Assembly: GCA_900343135.1 (NCBI GenBank)
Contig: OPYK01000007.1
Location: 1 to 64,000, forward strand
Source: Atopobium massiliense
Lineage (GTDB): Bacteria; Actinomycetota; Coriobacteriia; Coriobacteriales; Atopobiaceae
Direction of reading: 5' to 3'
Length of the DNA stretch: 64,000 bases
The position numbers and the translations under genes are program-made. Below, one piece after another: positions 25,479 to 34,621 of this stretch (within the stretch, counting starts at the first letter, position 1; the number at the start of each line of letters is the position of its first letter). The notes under the pieces were generated by a model. It was not told the origin of the DNA, ran no database searches, and was given only the letters and a program-made list of their open reading frames with translations.

Positions 25479-25703
25479 ATGTGGGAACAAGATACGCTTA
25501 AAGTAGAAAATCAGGTTGTAAGCTACAGTATGAAGGTTTTTGAAGAGCCAAGCGAATATGGGATTAACCAGGGTCGAATTTCCAAGCTTACTTTGAAAAA
25601 CAATAACAAGGTTATCGCAAACTATGATAGAGGCTGGGATATTATGCCAACAAGCAAGCTTGCAAATGAGGCTTTAGAAATGATCCTCGATGCTAGAAAC
25701 TAA
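25479..25703 (+). CDS. small phage protein, DUF7678-like
   Basis: 74 residues. EQDTLKVENQVVSYSMKVFE, then YGINQGRISKLTLKNNNKVI, then NYDRGWD resembles small beta-rich proteins found before large terminases in Gram-positive phages. CAAAGGAGCAAAACC precedes the ATG. Function is unknown. Confidence 0.72.
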   Translation: MWEQDTLKVENQVVSYSMKVFEEPSEYGINQGRISKLTLKNNNKVIANYDRGWDIMPTSKLANEALEMILDARN

Positions 25704-25776
25704 AAACTGAAGTTTTATTAAAAGCAGCAGGGCTTTTTAAGGCTCTGTTTTTCGTAAAAAAGAAAGAAATGATGTG

Positions 25777-25799
25777 GACGCAAGTAAGCGTCTTTTTTT
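25777..25799 (+). terminator. hairpin before TerL
   Basis: GACGC and GCGTC around AAGTAA, then TTTTTTT. It is followed by ATGCCTAAAGAAAGGAGG, the same flank as the two moron-1 hairpins. Confidence 0.65.
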
Positions 25800-25825
25800 A
25801 TGCCTAAAGAAAGGAGGAGCTTAAG

Positions 25826-27418
25826 TTGGAAAAATACGAGGTTACTAAGTTTAAAAAAGAAGATTCAACGTATAGTAAGGATTTAGCGAATTATGCTGTA
25901 AGTTTTATCGAATGTTTAACACACACAAAAGGAACGTGGGCTGGTAAGCCTTTTAAGCTCCTTGACTGGCAGGAGCAGATTATTAGAGACTTGTTTGGCG
26001 TGGTGAAACCGAATGGTTACCGTCAGTTTAATACTGCTTATATTGAGATACCTAAGAAAATGGGTAAAAGTGAGTTGGCTGCTGCAGTAGCCTTGCTTTT
26101 ATGCTGTGGGGATAATGAGGAGCGAGCCGAGGTTTATGGTTGTGCGGCGGACCGTCAGCAGGCAACGATCGTGTTTGATGTGGCGGCGGACATGGTTAGA
26201 ATGTGTCCGGCTCTTAACCGTAGGGTTAAAATTTTAGCTTCGCAAAAACGTATTATTTTCCTACCAACTAACAGTTTCTACCAAGTGTTGTCGGCTGAAG
26301 CGTACTCTAAACACGGGTTTAACATTCACGGTGTCGTGTTTGATGAGCTTCACACGCAGCCTAACCGTAAACTGTTTGACGTGATGACTAAAGGCTCCGG
26401 GGACGCTCGTATGCAGCCACTGTATTTTCTGATTACCACAGCCGGTACGGATACGCATTCTATCTGCTATGAGACGCATCAGAAAGCAGTGGATATTCTT
26501 GAGGGTAGGAAAATTGATCCAACTTTTTACCCCGTGATTTATGGTGCAAAAGATTCGGATGATTGGACTGATCCTAAGGTGTGGAAGAAAGCTAATCCTT
26601 CTCTTGGGGTGACGGTTCAAATGGAGAAAGTTAAGGCTGCTTTCGAGTCGGCTCGGCAAAATCCCGGTGAAGAGAATGCTTTTCGTCAGCTTCGTCTTAA
26701 CCAGTGGGTGAAACAGTCTATTCGTTGGATGTCGATGGAAAAGTGGGATGCTTGCGGTTTTCAGGTGAATGAGGAAGAACTCGAGGGCAGGGTCTGCTAC
26801 GGGGGTCTTGACCTTTCAAGCACCACCGACCTTACCTCCTTTGTTTTGGTCTTTCCACCAGAAGATGAGTCGGATAAGTTTCGTATTCTACCTTATTTTT
26901 GGGTGCCTGAAGAAACCTTGAGTTTACGCGTGAAGCGAGATCACGTGCCTTATGACGTGTGGGAAAAACAAGGGTTTATTAAAACTACGGAAGGGAACGT
27001 TGTTCACTATGGGTTTATTGAAAAATTCATCGAAACTTTAGGTGAACGTTTCAATATTCGTGAGATTGCTTTCGACCGTTGGGGCGCGGTGCAAATGGTG
27101 CAAAACCTTGAAAACATGGGGTTTACCGTGGTCCCGTTCGGACAGGGATTCAAGGATATGAGTCCGCCTACCAAGGAGCTTATGAAGCTTACACTCGAGC
27201 AGAAAATCGCACACGCAGGGCATCCGGTGCTTCGCTGGAACATGGACAACATATTTATTAGGACAGATCCTGCAGGAAACATTAAATGCGATAAGGAAAA
27301 ATCAACCGAGAAAATTGATGGTGCTATCGCAACCATCATGGCACTTGACCGTGCTATCAGATGCGGTAATGCAAATACGGAAAGTGTGTATGACAGTCGA
27401 GGAATCCTATTCATGTAA
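25826..27418 (+). CDS. terL: terminase large subunit
   Basis: 530 residues, TTG start after AAAGGAGGAGCTTAAG. The ATPase half has GKPFKLLDWQEQIIRDLFG, Walker A-like IPKKMGKSELAA, Walker B GVVFDELHTQPN and the TTAGT coupling motif. The nuclease half has GGLDLSSTTDLTSFVL, FDRWGAVQMVQNLENMG and a late acidic site (KIDGAIATIMALDR). It packages DNA into proheads and cuts at cos. It is full length for the family. Confidence 0.95.
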   Translation: MEKYEVTKFKKEDSTYSKDLANYAVSFIECLTHTKGTWAGKPFKLLDWQEQIIRDLFGVVKPNGYRQFNTAYIEIPKKMGKSELAAAVALLLCCGDNEERAEVYGCAADRQQATIVFDVAADMVRMCPALNRRVKILASQKRIIFLPTNSFYQVLSAEAYSKHGFNIHGVVFDELHTQPNRKLFDVMTKGSGDARMQPLYFLITTAGTDTHSICYETHQKAVDILEGRKIDPTFYPVIYGAKDSDDWTDPKVWKKANPSLGVTVQMEKVKAAFESARQNPGEENAFRQLRLNQWVKQSIRWMSMEKWDACGFQVNEEELEGRVCYGGLDLSSTTDLTSFVLVFPPEDESDKFRILPYFWVPEETLSLRVKRDHVPYDVWEKQGFIKTTEGNVVHYGFIEKFIETLGERFNIREIAFDRWGAVQMVQNLENMGFTVVPFGQGFKDMSPPTKELMKLTLEQKIAHAGHPVLRWNMDNIFIRTDPAGNIKCDKEKSTEKIDGAIATIMALDRAIRCGNANTESVYDSRGILFM

Positions 27419-27429
27419 GGAGGTGGGTC

Positions 27430-28677
27430 GTGAATATTTTTAGTAAAATTTTTAAGAGTAGAGATAAGCCTGAAAACAGGATGTTAGGCGGCGGTTATCG
27501 TTTCTTAATGGGCGCGTCCTCGTCCGGTAAAAGGGTGAATGAGCGTTCGGCGATGCAGATGACGGCGGTTTACTCGTGTGTGCGTATTTTGTCTGAGGCG
27601 GTGGCGAGTCTGCCGCTTCACGTGTATGAGCGGACGAGTACAGGTACGGCTAAAGCTGTTAAACATCCTTTGTATAAGGTGCTTCATGATGAGCCGAATC
27701 TTGAAATGACAAGCTTCGTGTTTAGAGAAACATTGATGACGCATCTTCTGTTATGGGGTAATGCTTACGTGCAGATTATTCGAAACGGTAAAGGCGAGGT
27801 TTTAGGCTTATACCCTTTAATGCCTGATCGTATGAGAGTTGACCGGGATGAGAGTGGTCAAATTTTTTACGAGTATACGTTAAATGATAGTGATGTTTTA
27901 GCGGGTAAAGAAACGAGTGTGAAACTTAAACCTTTTGACGTGCTTCATATTCCCGGTCTTGGTTTTGATGGTCTTGTTGGTTATTCGCCTATTGCGATGG
28001 CAAAAAACGCTATCGGTATGGCGATAGCTACGGAAGAGTATGGTGCATCGTTTTTCGCTAACGGTGCTACACCAAGCGGCATTCTAGAATACCCCGGAAC
28101 AGTAAAAGATCCGTCTGGTATGAGGGATAGTTGGAATAAGGGGTTCTCGGGTTCTAACTCGCATAAGATAGCGATTTTAGAGGAAGGCATGAAGTATACG
28201 CCTATTTCTATTTCGCCTAACGAAGCACAGTTTCTTGAAACTCGTAAGTTTCAGATTAACGAGATCGCTCGTATTTTCAGAGTCCCACCACACATGGTTG
28301 GTGATTTGGAAAAATCAAGTTTTTCTAATATTGAGCAGCAGTCGCTGGAGTTTGTGAAATACACGCTGGATCCTTGGGTGGCGCGGTTTGAACAGTCTAT
28401 TACGAGGCGGCTTTTTACTGATAAGGAGAAAGAAACCTATTATGTGAAGTTTAACGTGGATGGTCTTCTTCGAGGAGACTATCAGAGTCGTATGAATGGT
28501 TATGCTACCGCTCGTCAAAACGGTTGGATGAGCGCGAACGATATTAGACAGTTAGAAAACTTGGATAAGATTCCCGCCTGTGAGGGTGGTGACTTGTATT
28601 TGATTAACGGTAACATGCTCCCGCTTAACCGTGCTGGAGCGTTCACTGTAATTGGTAGAAATAAGTTAGGTGATTAA
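27430..28677 (+). CDS. portal protein, HK97 family
   Basis: 415 residues, GTG start after AAGGAGGTGGGTC. NERSAMQMTAVYSCVRILSE, GNAYVQIIRNGKGEVLGLYP, VLHIPGLGFDGLVGYSPI and NEIARIFRVPPHMVGDLEKS mark the HK97-type portal. It forms the dodecameric DNA port of the prohead. In relatives the protease gene follows at once; here about 1.7 kb of foreign-looking DNA intervenes. Confidence 0.95.
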   Translation: MNIFSKIFKSRDKPENRMLGGGYRFLMGASSSGKRVNERSAMQMTAVYSCVRILSEAVASLPLHVYERTSTGTAKAVKHPLYKVLHDEPNLEMTSFVFRETLMTHLLLWGNAYVQIIRNGKGEVLGLYPLMPDRMRVDRDESGQIFYEYTLNDSDVLAGKETSVKLKPFDVLHIPGLGFDGLVGYSPIAMAKNAIGMAIATEEYGASFFANGATPSGILEYPGTVKDPSGMRDSWNKGFSGSNSHKIAILEEGMKYTPISISPNEAQFLETRKFQINEIARIFRVPPHMVGDLEKSSFSNIEQQSLEFVKYTLDPWVARFEQSITRRLFTDKEKETYYVKFNVDGLLRGDYQSRMNGYATARQNGWMSANDIRQLENLDKIPACEGGDLYLINGNMLPLNRAGAFTVIGRNKLGD

Positions 28678-28694
28678 GATGAATTTGTGTCTTG

Positions 28695-28728
28695 ATAATA
28701 TTAATATAACATGTTATATTAATATTAT
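28695..28728. promoter_or_regulatory. 34-bp perfect palindrome upstream of moron 2
   Basis: Centred on CATG at 28710-28713; all other positions are A or T. The gap 28,678-29,015 is otherwise A/T-rich without a gene. The palindrome could be an operator for the moron genes or a hairpin ending portal transcription, although it lacks a T tract. Confidence 0.55.
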
Positions 28729-29015
28729 TATAGTATAACTGTTTAGACAGTGGATGAATCATTTAGGCAACGAAGACATAACGAATTATCTTAACGTTAA
28801 GCGAAAAATAGAATTTAATCTCTATGGATACTTAGCTAAGATAATATCCTACACTATGAGAGTATACAACAAATTAATAATAGCAGAAAGGATGGAATAA
28901 TTTATGTGACATTATAAAAAAATCATAAAATGTACAAGAATAGTGATCATTCGAGATAAAATCTGATTAATCTCAATCTTAGTTAAAGATGTTGTTTTTA
29001 AGGAGGTGCTTACAA

Positions 29016-29498
29016 ATGATTAGAAAAAGAAAGATGTTATCAGCAATAACCACTTATGTAATGGTTGTTGGAATGTTGTTTTTCACATCCAATTCTGTTG
29101 CTTATGCGTATACTTTATCTCAACCAAAATCGTTTTATGATAGTATTTCATGGACATGGTTTTATAGCGATAAGGCTACGCCAGCATATAATTGTCTAGG
29201 ATTTGCAACTGGTAGTATGACGTACGAATGGCCTAGTGACTTTGGTGATGATGGTGCTACTAAAGCGCAATTGGATAATTATCTGGCAAAGAAAGGTTAT
29301 AGACCTTATAAATATGATCCATTTATTCTAGCGTATGGTCATTCTCCTGATAAAATTGTTCATTTTGCAAAGGTTACTGGTCTTAAGTGGTGCCGTGCTA
29401 AATGGGGACAATTGGAGCTGTTTAACCATGGTAGTCATGATCCTTATTACCCTAATTCTGTTTATGGTTCTTTGCAACACAAATACACTGCGAATTAG
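29016..29498 (+). CDS. moron: secreted papain/NlpC-like (DUF7689-type) enzyme
   Basis: 160 residues from ATG 29016, where AAGGAGGTGCTTACAA is ideal; a longer reading from 28989 is not supported. Signal peptide with RKRKM, a hydrophobic core to FFTSNSVAYAY. The mature part has AYNCLGFATGS (likely nucleophile Cys) and IVHFAKVTG (likely His). Then LFNHGSHDPYY follows, matching small papain-fold amidase-like DUF7689 proteins. It probably cleaves a peptide or amide bond outside the cell. The substrate is unknown. It pairs with the anchored gene 21 bases downstream. Confidence 0.7.
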   Translation: MIRKRKMLSAITTYVMVVGMLFFTSNSVAYAYTLSQPKSFYDSISWTWFYSDKATPAYNCLGFATGSMTYEWPSDFGDDGATKAQLDNYLAKKGYRPYKYDPFILAYGHSPDKIVHFAKVTGLKWCRAKWGQLELFNHGSHDPYYPNSVYGSLQHKYTAN

Positions 29499-29519
29499 AA
29501 TTCTAGGAGGTGTAATACT

Positions 29520-30287
29520 ATGTCTAAGAAAAAAATGTATATTTCGCTAGGAACTTTACTTTTATTGGTTCTATTTGTATTTACTGGAATTTTTATTATT
29601 GGAAATAATCCAGCATCAAAGAATAGTGGGAATATAGCTCATAAATTGATGCCAGTAAACGTAGCTTATGCTGAAACGTTAGATGATATAAAGGGATCCA
29701 TGAATAAGTTGATGGTGGAATTAGAAACTGAGACGAAGACTAATCCACAAGTGGCTATGCAGGCACATCCAGGAAAGATTATTAGGAATTCTAAAAACTA
29801 TCAAAGAATATTGAAACTGGGACTGAAGGCAATTAAACCTCTTTACGATGCTATTTATGATAGTAGAGATGCTGGATGCTATGAATATATTCTAGCTATG
29901 GCTATTGAAGACATAACTGGCGAAAAGTTTGTTTACAATTCTGACTATGGTTGGAAAAATTCGTTAGAGTTTAGGATGGCTTATGACGAAAAAGTAAACA
30001 ATACAAGGTTTAATGTTGAAAGAATCAGTAATAATGAAACTTTGAATGATCATGACCGAACTCAGAAATTTAAGGAATTAGGGATTTTTGCAGTTTCTGA
30101 TTTAATTAAAGAGTATAGGAAAAGTGATTCCAAAGTTTCTAAACCATCGATATTAGAAGCTGTTAAGGGAATTACTAGTAAGTATAAAGAACTTGCAATA
30201 ACGGAAAGAACTCCAACTGAGAGTATTCTAGATGAAACACAATTATTTGATTCTCTAGTTTCCTTAAATGGAAGAGCATACAAGTAA
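29520..30287 (+). CDS. moron: membrane-anchored partner of the secreted enzyme
   Basis: 255 residues. An N-terminal TM/signal anchor (SLGTLLLLVLFVFTGIFIIG) follows KKKM. The outer part is helical (ILKLGLKAIKPLYDAIYDSR, YGWKNSLEFRMAYDEK). GGAGGTGTAATACT precedes the ATG. A second hydrophobic/AYA site near VAYAETL could allow cleavage. Sequence and position suggest an accessory or immunity-like protein for the papain-like enzyme. No characterised family recognised. Confidence 0.65.
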   Translation: MSKKKMYISLGTLLLLVLFVFTGIFIIGNNPASKNSGNIAHKLMPVNVAYAETLDDIKGSMNKLMVELETETKTNPQVAMQAHPGKIIRNSKNYQRILKLGLKAIKPLYDAIYDSRDAGCYEYILAMAIEDITGEKFVYNSDYGWKNSLEFRMAYDEKVNNTRFNVERISNNETLNDHDRTQKFKELGIFAVSDLIKEYRKSDSKVSKPSILEAVKGITSKYKELAITERTPTESILDETQLFDSLVSLNGRAYK

Positions 30288-30347
30288 GGTGGATTATTTA
30301 ACTGTAAAGCTAGTTCTTTAGGTATTATATGAGTGTTATACGAACAT

Positions 30348-30380
30348 GAAGCGACCAAGAAAATCTTGGTCGCTTCTTTA
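30348..30380 (+). terminator. terminator closing moron 2
   Basis: GAAGCGACCAAG and CTTGGTCGCTTC form a perfect 12-bp stem around AAAAT, followed by TTTATA. It lies between the moron and the prohead protease gene. Confidence 0.75.
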
Positions 30381-30403
30381 TATAAGAGAGGAGGAGCAAG
30401 GTA

Positions 30404-31138
30404 ATGAGGAAGTTTTGGCAGTGGAAAAACCAAAAGGAAAACAATGAGAATAATGAGATTTTTGAGAGGACACTGTTTCTTAACGGTACGATTGCTGAAG
30501 AATCATGGTTTGATGATGATATTACACCACAACTTTTTAAAGACGAGTTAAACGCTGGTAGTGGAAATATTACCGTGTGGATTAACTCACCTGGCGGCGA
30601 TTGTGTGGCTGCGGCACAAATCTATAACATGCTGATGGATTACAAGGGTTGTGTGACGGTCAAGATTGATGGGATTGCTGCGTCGGCGGCATCGGTTATT
30701 GCGATGGCTGGGACGAAGGTTTATATGAGCCCGGTGTCAATGCTTATGATTCATAATCCTATGACTGTTGCTTTTGGCAACAGAGGCGAAATGGAAAAAG
30801 CAATATCAATGCTTGATGAGGTTAAAGAGTCCATTATTAACGCTTACGAGATTAAAACAGGGCTTAACCGTGTGAAACTGTCGCATTTAATGGATTCGGA
30901 AACGTGGATGGATGCTAACAAGGCGGTAGAACTCGGGTTCGCGGACGGTGTTTTAACTAGAGGTGAAACTGCTGATATTGGCATACCACAGGTTTCAACA
31001 TTGTATTCGAAAGCAAGCGTGCAAAACACGTTATTGGAAAAAATATCTAAAGCCTGCCGGATAAGCGGTAAGGAAACAAACAGTATTAGTGCAGACGATC
31101 TTATGGATCGTCTTTTTTTAATCAAAAATTGGAGGTAA
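30404..31138 (+). CDS. prohead protease, ClpP-type
   Basis: 244 residues. ClpP fold with INSPGGDCVAAAQIYNML, the nucleophile Ser in GIAASAASVIAMAG and the catalytic His in MLMIHNPMTV, with Asp later in MDSETWMDANKAVELGFADG. It processes the capsid scaffold during head maturation. GAGGAGGAGCAAGGTA precedes the ATG. The C-terminus runs into the capsid gene's ribosome site. Confidence 0.94.
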   Translation: MRKFWQWKNQKENNENNEIFERTLFLNGTIAEESWFDDDITPQLFKDELNAGSGNITVWINSPGGDCVAAAQIYNMLMDYKGCVTVKIDGIAASAASVIAMAGTKVYMSPVSMLMIHNPMTVAFGNRGEMEKAISMLDEVKESIINAYEIKTGLNRVKLSHLMDSETWMDANKAVELGFADGVLTRGETADIGIPQVSTLYSKASVQNTLLEKISKACRISGKETNSISADDLMDRLFLIKNWR

Positions 31139-31140
31139 AC

Positions 31141-32325
31141 ATGATGAACACTATTTCAAACATGGTTGAGAAACGTAACAAGGCTTGGCAGGGTGCGAAA
31201 GCTTTCCTTGAGTCTAAACGTGACAAGGACGGGCTTATTTCAGAAGAAGACGCGAAAACCTATGATGAGATGGAAGCGAAAGTGAAAGCTTACAGTATGG
31301 AAATTGAACGCTTGGAGCAGATGGAAAAAATGGATAAGGAGCTTTCAAAACCAACATCTGAGGCGATTGTTGCAAAACCCATGAAAACGGGTGTTAACCT
31401 TGAAAAACAAGGGCGTGCGCGTGACGAGTATAAGCAGGCGATGCTTACAGCTCTACGTTCTAACTTCAAAAAGTTGGACAATATTCTTCAAGAGGGTCTT
31501 GATTCTGACGGTGGGTATCTTGTGCCGGAAGAGTATGATAATCGTCTGATTGAAACGTTGAAAGAAGAAAACATTATTCGCTCTCTTGCTACCACGATTA
31601 CTACTAGTGGCGAGCGTAAGATTAATGTTGCGATGAGTGATCCTGCGGCGGCTTGGATTGAAGAAGGTGCAAGTCTTAACTTTGGGGATTCCAAGTTTGC
31701 TCAAATCCTGCTTGACGCTCATAAGCTTCACGTTGCGGTAAAAGTTACTGAAGAACTCTTGTATGATAATGCGTTTAACCTCGAGAATCATCTTCTCACA
31801 TCCTTCGGTATGGCGTTAGCTAACGCTGAGGAAGACGCTTTTCTTAACGGTGATGGTGTGGGAAAACCGACTGGTATTTTCAACAAGAAAGACGGCGGCA
31901 CGTTCCTTAAAGAAACTACCGGTATTAAAACTGATGATCTGATTGATCTTGTTCACGCTTTGAGGCGACCATACCGTAAAAACGCGAGTTTTATTATGAA
32001 CGATAAAACAGTCGCGAGCATACGAAAACTTAAAGACAATAATGGCGCGTACGTTTGGCAGCCTTCATACCAGGATGATGAGCCGAACAGGATTCTCGGA
32101 TACCCTGTTTACACGTCTGCTTACGCGCCTGAAAACATGGTGGCTTTTGGCGACTACTCGTACTACAACATTGGTGATCGTGGTTCACGCTCGTTTAAAG
32201 AGCTTACCGAGCTTTTCGCTGGAAACGGCATGATAGGTTTCGTTGCTAAAGAGCGTGTAGACGGCAAACTCGTGCTTAAAGAAGCAGTACAGATTCTGCC
32301 TGTTAAAACAAGCGTAGCAGCCTAA
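31141..32325 (+). CDS. major capsid protein, HK97 fold
   Basis: 394 residues from ATG 31141 (TTGGAGGTAAAC upstream). A coiled-coil delta domain (about 5-75) precedes the mature start region. Then SDGGYLVPEEYDNRLIETL, AVKVTEELLYDN, LNGDGVGKPTGIFN and AFGDYSYYNIGDRGS mark the HK97-type capsid. It assembles the icosahedral shell, with the delta domain removed by the ClpP-type protease encoded upstream. Confidence 0.95.
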   Translation: MMNTISNMVEKRNKAWQGAKAFLESKRDKDGLISEEDAKTYDEMEAKVKAYSMEIERLEQMEKMDKELSKPTSEAIVAKPMKTGVNLEKQGRARDEYKQAMLTALRSNFKKLDNILQEGLDSDGGYLVPEEYDNRLIETLKEENIIRSLATTITTSGERKINVAMSDPAAAWIEEGASLNFGDSKFAQILLDAHKLHVAVKVTEELLYDNAFNLENHLLTSFGMALANAEEDAFLNGDGVGKPTGIFNKKDGGTFLKETTGIKTDDLIDLVHALRRPYRKNASFIMNDKTVASIRKLKDNNGAYVWQPSYQDDEPNRILGYPVYTSAYAPENMVAFGDYSYYNIGDRGSRSFKELTELFAGNGMIGFVAKERVDGKLVLKEAVQILPVKTSVAA

Positions 32326-32355
32326 AAGACGGCTAAAAGTTAAGGAGGGGTGTTG

Positions 32356-32634
32356 ATGATAGTTACAGTTGAGGAAGCAAAAAACTATCTTAGGGTGGAT
32401 AGTAGAGAAGATGATGAGCTTATCAACACCCTTATTCGTTCTGCTGAAAAACTCTGCCAGGGAGTAGCTCGTAAGAACGATAGTAGTTTGATTAGTGAAA
32501 ACTTTGACGAGTATCGGCTCGCAGTCTTATACGCTACAGGCTACTTGTATGAGCATCGGGAAGAAGCAGACCACCACGCGCTTATGCTTACCTTACGTTC
32601 GATGCTTTTTACTGTTAGAAAAAGGGGGTTTTAA
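32356..32634 (+). CDS. head-tail connector, gp6-like
   Basis: 92 residues from ATG 32356 (AGGAGGGGTG upstream). VTVEEAKNYLRVDSREDDELI, then IRSAEKLCQ and ATGYLYEHREEADHH match gp6-like connectors that form a ring under the portal. Confidence 0.88.
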   Translation: MIVTVEEAKNYLRVDSREDDELINTLIRSAEKLCQGVARKNDSSLISENFDEYRLAVLYATGYLYEHREEADHHALMLTLRSMLFTVRKRGF

Positions 32635-32967
32635 ATGAGAATAGGTTTATTAAACGAGCGTATTATGCTGCTTAAAACCAGTGTTGAAGTTGATGATATT
32701 GGTAACCATAAGATTAAGTGGAGTAAATATTACGAGTGTTACGCCACGGTGAGTGCTGAAAGTCCCGTAGAGCAGACTTCGGCAGGAAACGTGTGGGATG
32801 AGTCAAAAATAGATTTTACTATCCGCTATTCGAAAGAAACAGCTGCAATATCATCGCTTGGTTACAGGATTATTTTCCATGATACGGTTTATGAGATTTT
32901 AGGTGTTGACCACATGAATTATAAGAAGAAAAGCCTGAAACTTCACTGTAAGAGGTGTAAAAAGTGA
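32635..32967 (+). CDS. head closure/head-tail adaptor
   Basis: 110 residues. IGLLNERIMLLKTSVEVDDI, WSKYYECYATVSAESP and YRIIFHDTVYEILGVDHM are typical of the SPP1 gp16-like phage head-tail adaptor. It overlaps the next gene by 4 bases. Confidence 0.87.
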   Translation: MRIGLLNERIMLLKTSVEVDDIGNHKIKWSKYYECYATVSAESPVEQTSAGNVWDESKIDFTIRYSKETAAISSLGYRIIFHDTVYEILGVDHMNYKKKSLKLHCKRCKK

Positions 32968-33344
32968 GCAAAACAGGAGTAGATAATCTTTCAAACAGGA
33001 TAATAAAAGAACTTAAAACTTACGCGGATACTACGAGTGAGAAAGTAAAAGAAGCAGTTAAAAACGTGAGTAAAACCGTTAAAGAAGATATAGAAAACAC
33101 TGCTCCGAAACACACAGGTAAGTATGCGAAAAGTTGGGCGCTGAAAACTGTTAAAGAAACAGAAAACGCTCTCACACTGGTAGTTCACTCAAAAAACAAG
33201 TATCAGCTTACACACTTGTTAGAGTACGGACATGCTAAACGAGGTGGCGGACGCGTGGGAGCAAGAGCACACATTAAGCTTGCGGAAGAAAAAGCGGTTA
33301 AAAGCTTCGAAGAAAAAATAAGGGAGGCAATAGAACATGACTAG
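32964..33344 (+). CDS. HK97 gp10-family tail completion protein
   Basis: 126 residues, GTG start overlapping the adaptor stop. ENTAPKHTGKYAKSWALKTV and LTHLLEYGHAKRGGGRVGAR (the H-ARR-like motif) identify the HK97 gp10 family, which joins tail to head. Confidence 0.9.
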   Translation: MSKTGVDNLSNRIIKELKTYADTTSEKVKEAVKNVSKTVKEDIENTAPKHTGKYAKSWALKTVKETENALTLVVHSKNKYQLTHLLEYGHAKRGGGRVGARAHIKLAEEKAVKSFEEKIREAIEHD

Positions 33345-33666
33345 ACTTTTAAGCATTATGAAAGAGATAGGTTTTCCTTTTGCTTATCACCATTTTGCTG
33401 AAGGAGAGTCCCCCTCTCCACCGTTTCTTGTGTTTCTTACGCCTGCAAGCAGTAATTTCGCGGCAGACGGGAAAGTGTATTTTAAAGCAAACGAAGTTCA
33501 TATCGAACTATACACAGATTATAAGAATCCTAGTGTGGAAGAAAAAGTTGAAGCCGTGCTTGATAGGCGCGGCATTTTTTATAACAAAACAGAGACGTTC
33601 ATAGAGTCGGAAAAGCTTTATGAAACACTCTACATTTTTGAAATGGAGGTAACAGAAAATGGGTAA
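33337..33666 (+). CDS. tail terminator-like protein
   Basis: 109 residues, overlapping both neighbours by 8 bases. PFAYHHFAEGESPSPPFLVF and YFKANEVHIELYTDYKNPSV fit the small tail-terminator proteins encoded at this position in siphophages. Confidence 0.8.
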   Translation: MTRLLSIMKEIGFPFAYHHFAEGESPSPPFLVFLTPASSNFAADGKVYFKANEVHIELYTDYKNPSVEEKVEAVLDRRGIFYNKTETFIESEKLYETLYIFEMEVTENG

Positions 33667-34240
33667 CAAGGTTAAATACAATCTTAAAAACGTGTACGCG
33701 GCAAAACTTAAAAAAGACGCAGGCGGAAGTTTTAACTATGATGCACCTAAGCCTATTCCGGGAGCTGTGAGCATAAGCCTTGATGCGGAAGGTGAATCCT
33801 CACCGTTTTACGCTGACGGGATTGTCTACTTCAGGTCGACTGCGAACAACGGTTACAGTGGCGACTTGGAAATGGCTCTCATACCTGAATGGTTTAGAAC
33901 AGAAATATTAAAAGAAAAACTTGATAAAAACGGTGTGCTGGTAGAAAAAGCAACTACCGGTGAAGCGGAAAAGTTCGCACTTCTTTTTGAGTTTGACGGT
34001 GATGTTAAAGCAATCCGCCACGTGCTTTATAACTGCTCGGCTTCCAGACCTTCTATCGCTTCGGAAACTAAGGAAGACACGATAGAACCGGGTACGGAAA
34101 CACTCTCGCTTACGGCTGATCCTAGAGAAGATGGGCTTGTGAAATCGCGTAGCGGAGATACGACATCTGATGAAACTTACGCTAACTGGTATAAGAGCGT
34201 GTACGTTCCTCAAAACACGACAGAGGCTAAGCCTAAGTAA
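33659..34240 (+). CDS. major tail protein, phi13 family
   Basis: 193 residues. KYNLKNVYAAKLKKD, ADGIVYFRSTANNGYSGDLE, VEKATTGEAEKFALLFEFDG and EDTIEPGTETLSLTADP are typical of phi13-type major tail proteins that form the tail tube. Confidence 0.92.
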   Translation: MGNKVKYNLKNVYAAKLKKDAGGSFNYDAPKPIPGAVSISLDAEGESSPFYADGIVYFRSTANNGYSGDLEMALIPEWFRTEILKEKLDKNGVLVEKATTGEAEKFALLFEFDGDVKAIRHVLYNCSASRPSIASETKEDTIEPGTETLSLTADPREDGLVKSRSGDTTSDETYANWYKSVYVPQNTTEAKPK

Positions 34241-34255
34241 AAAGGAGTGGTGAGC

Positions 34256-34621
34256 ATGATTGAAAAAACAGTAAAAATCGGTGGCAAAGACGTGAAGTTT
34301 CGCTCTTCTGCCACTATTCCAAGACTGTATCGCATCAAATTCAAGCGTGATATTTTTCAGGATCTTTCCAAGCTGGAAAAATCGTATAAGACTAAAAGCA
34401 CCGGGTTTGAGATTGATGATCTGGAGATTTTTGAAAACGTAGCCTATATCATGGCCTACCATGCAGATAACACGATTCCTGAAACGATTGAAAAATGGCT
34501 CGATGAGTTTGAAATGTTTTCTATCTACGAGGTTCTGCCTGAAATTTTAGAGCTTTGGGGTGCGAATTTACAAACACAGGTTCAATCTAAAAAAAAGTTA
34601 CGTCAACTACAAGAGAAATGA
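34256..34621 (+). CDS. tail assembly chaperone, upstream (G-like) product
   Basis: 121 residues from ATG 34256 (AAAGGAGTGGTGAGC upstream). VKIGGKDVKFRSSATIPRLY and FENVAYIMAYHADNT fit the Gram-positive G-like chaperone. Near the end is A8 (34589-34596), a slippery run; a -1 shift there enters the next frame without a stop. Confidence 0.88.
   Translation: MIEKTVKIGGKDVKFRSSATIPRLYRIKFKRDIFQDLSKLEKSYKTKSTGFEIDDLEIFENVAYIMAYHADNTIPETIEKWLDEFEMFSIYEVLPEILELWGANLQTQVQSKKKLRQLQEK
34589..34596 (+). other. candidate programmed -1 frameshift site
   Basis: Eight A residues read as AAA AAA AAG in the chaperone frame. The -1 frame is open from here through the start of the downstream 54-codon gene, giving a G-T fusion as in lambda gpG-gpGT. 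Confidence 0.65.
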
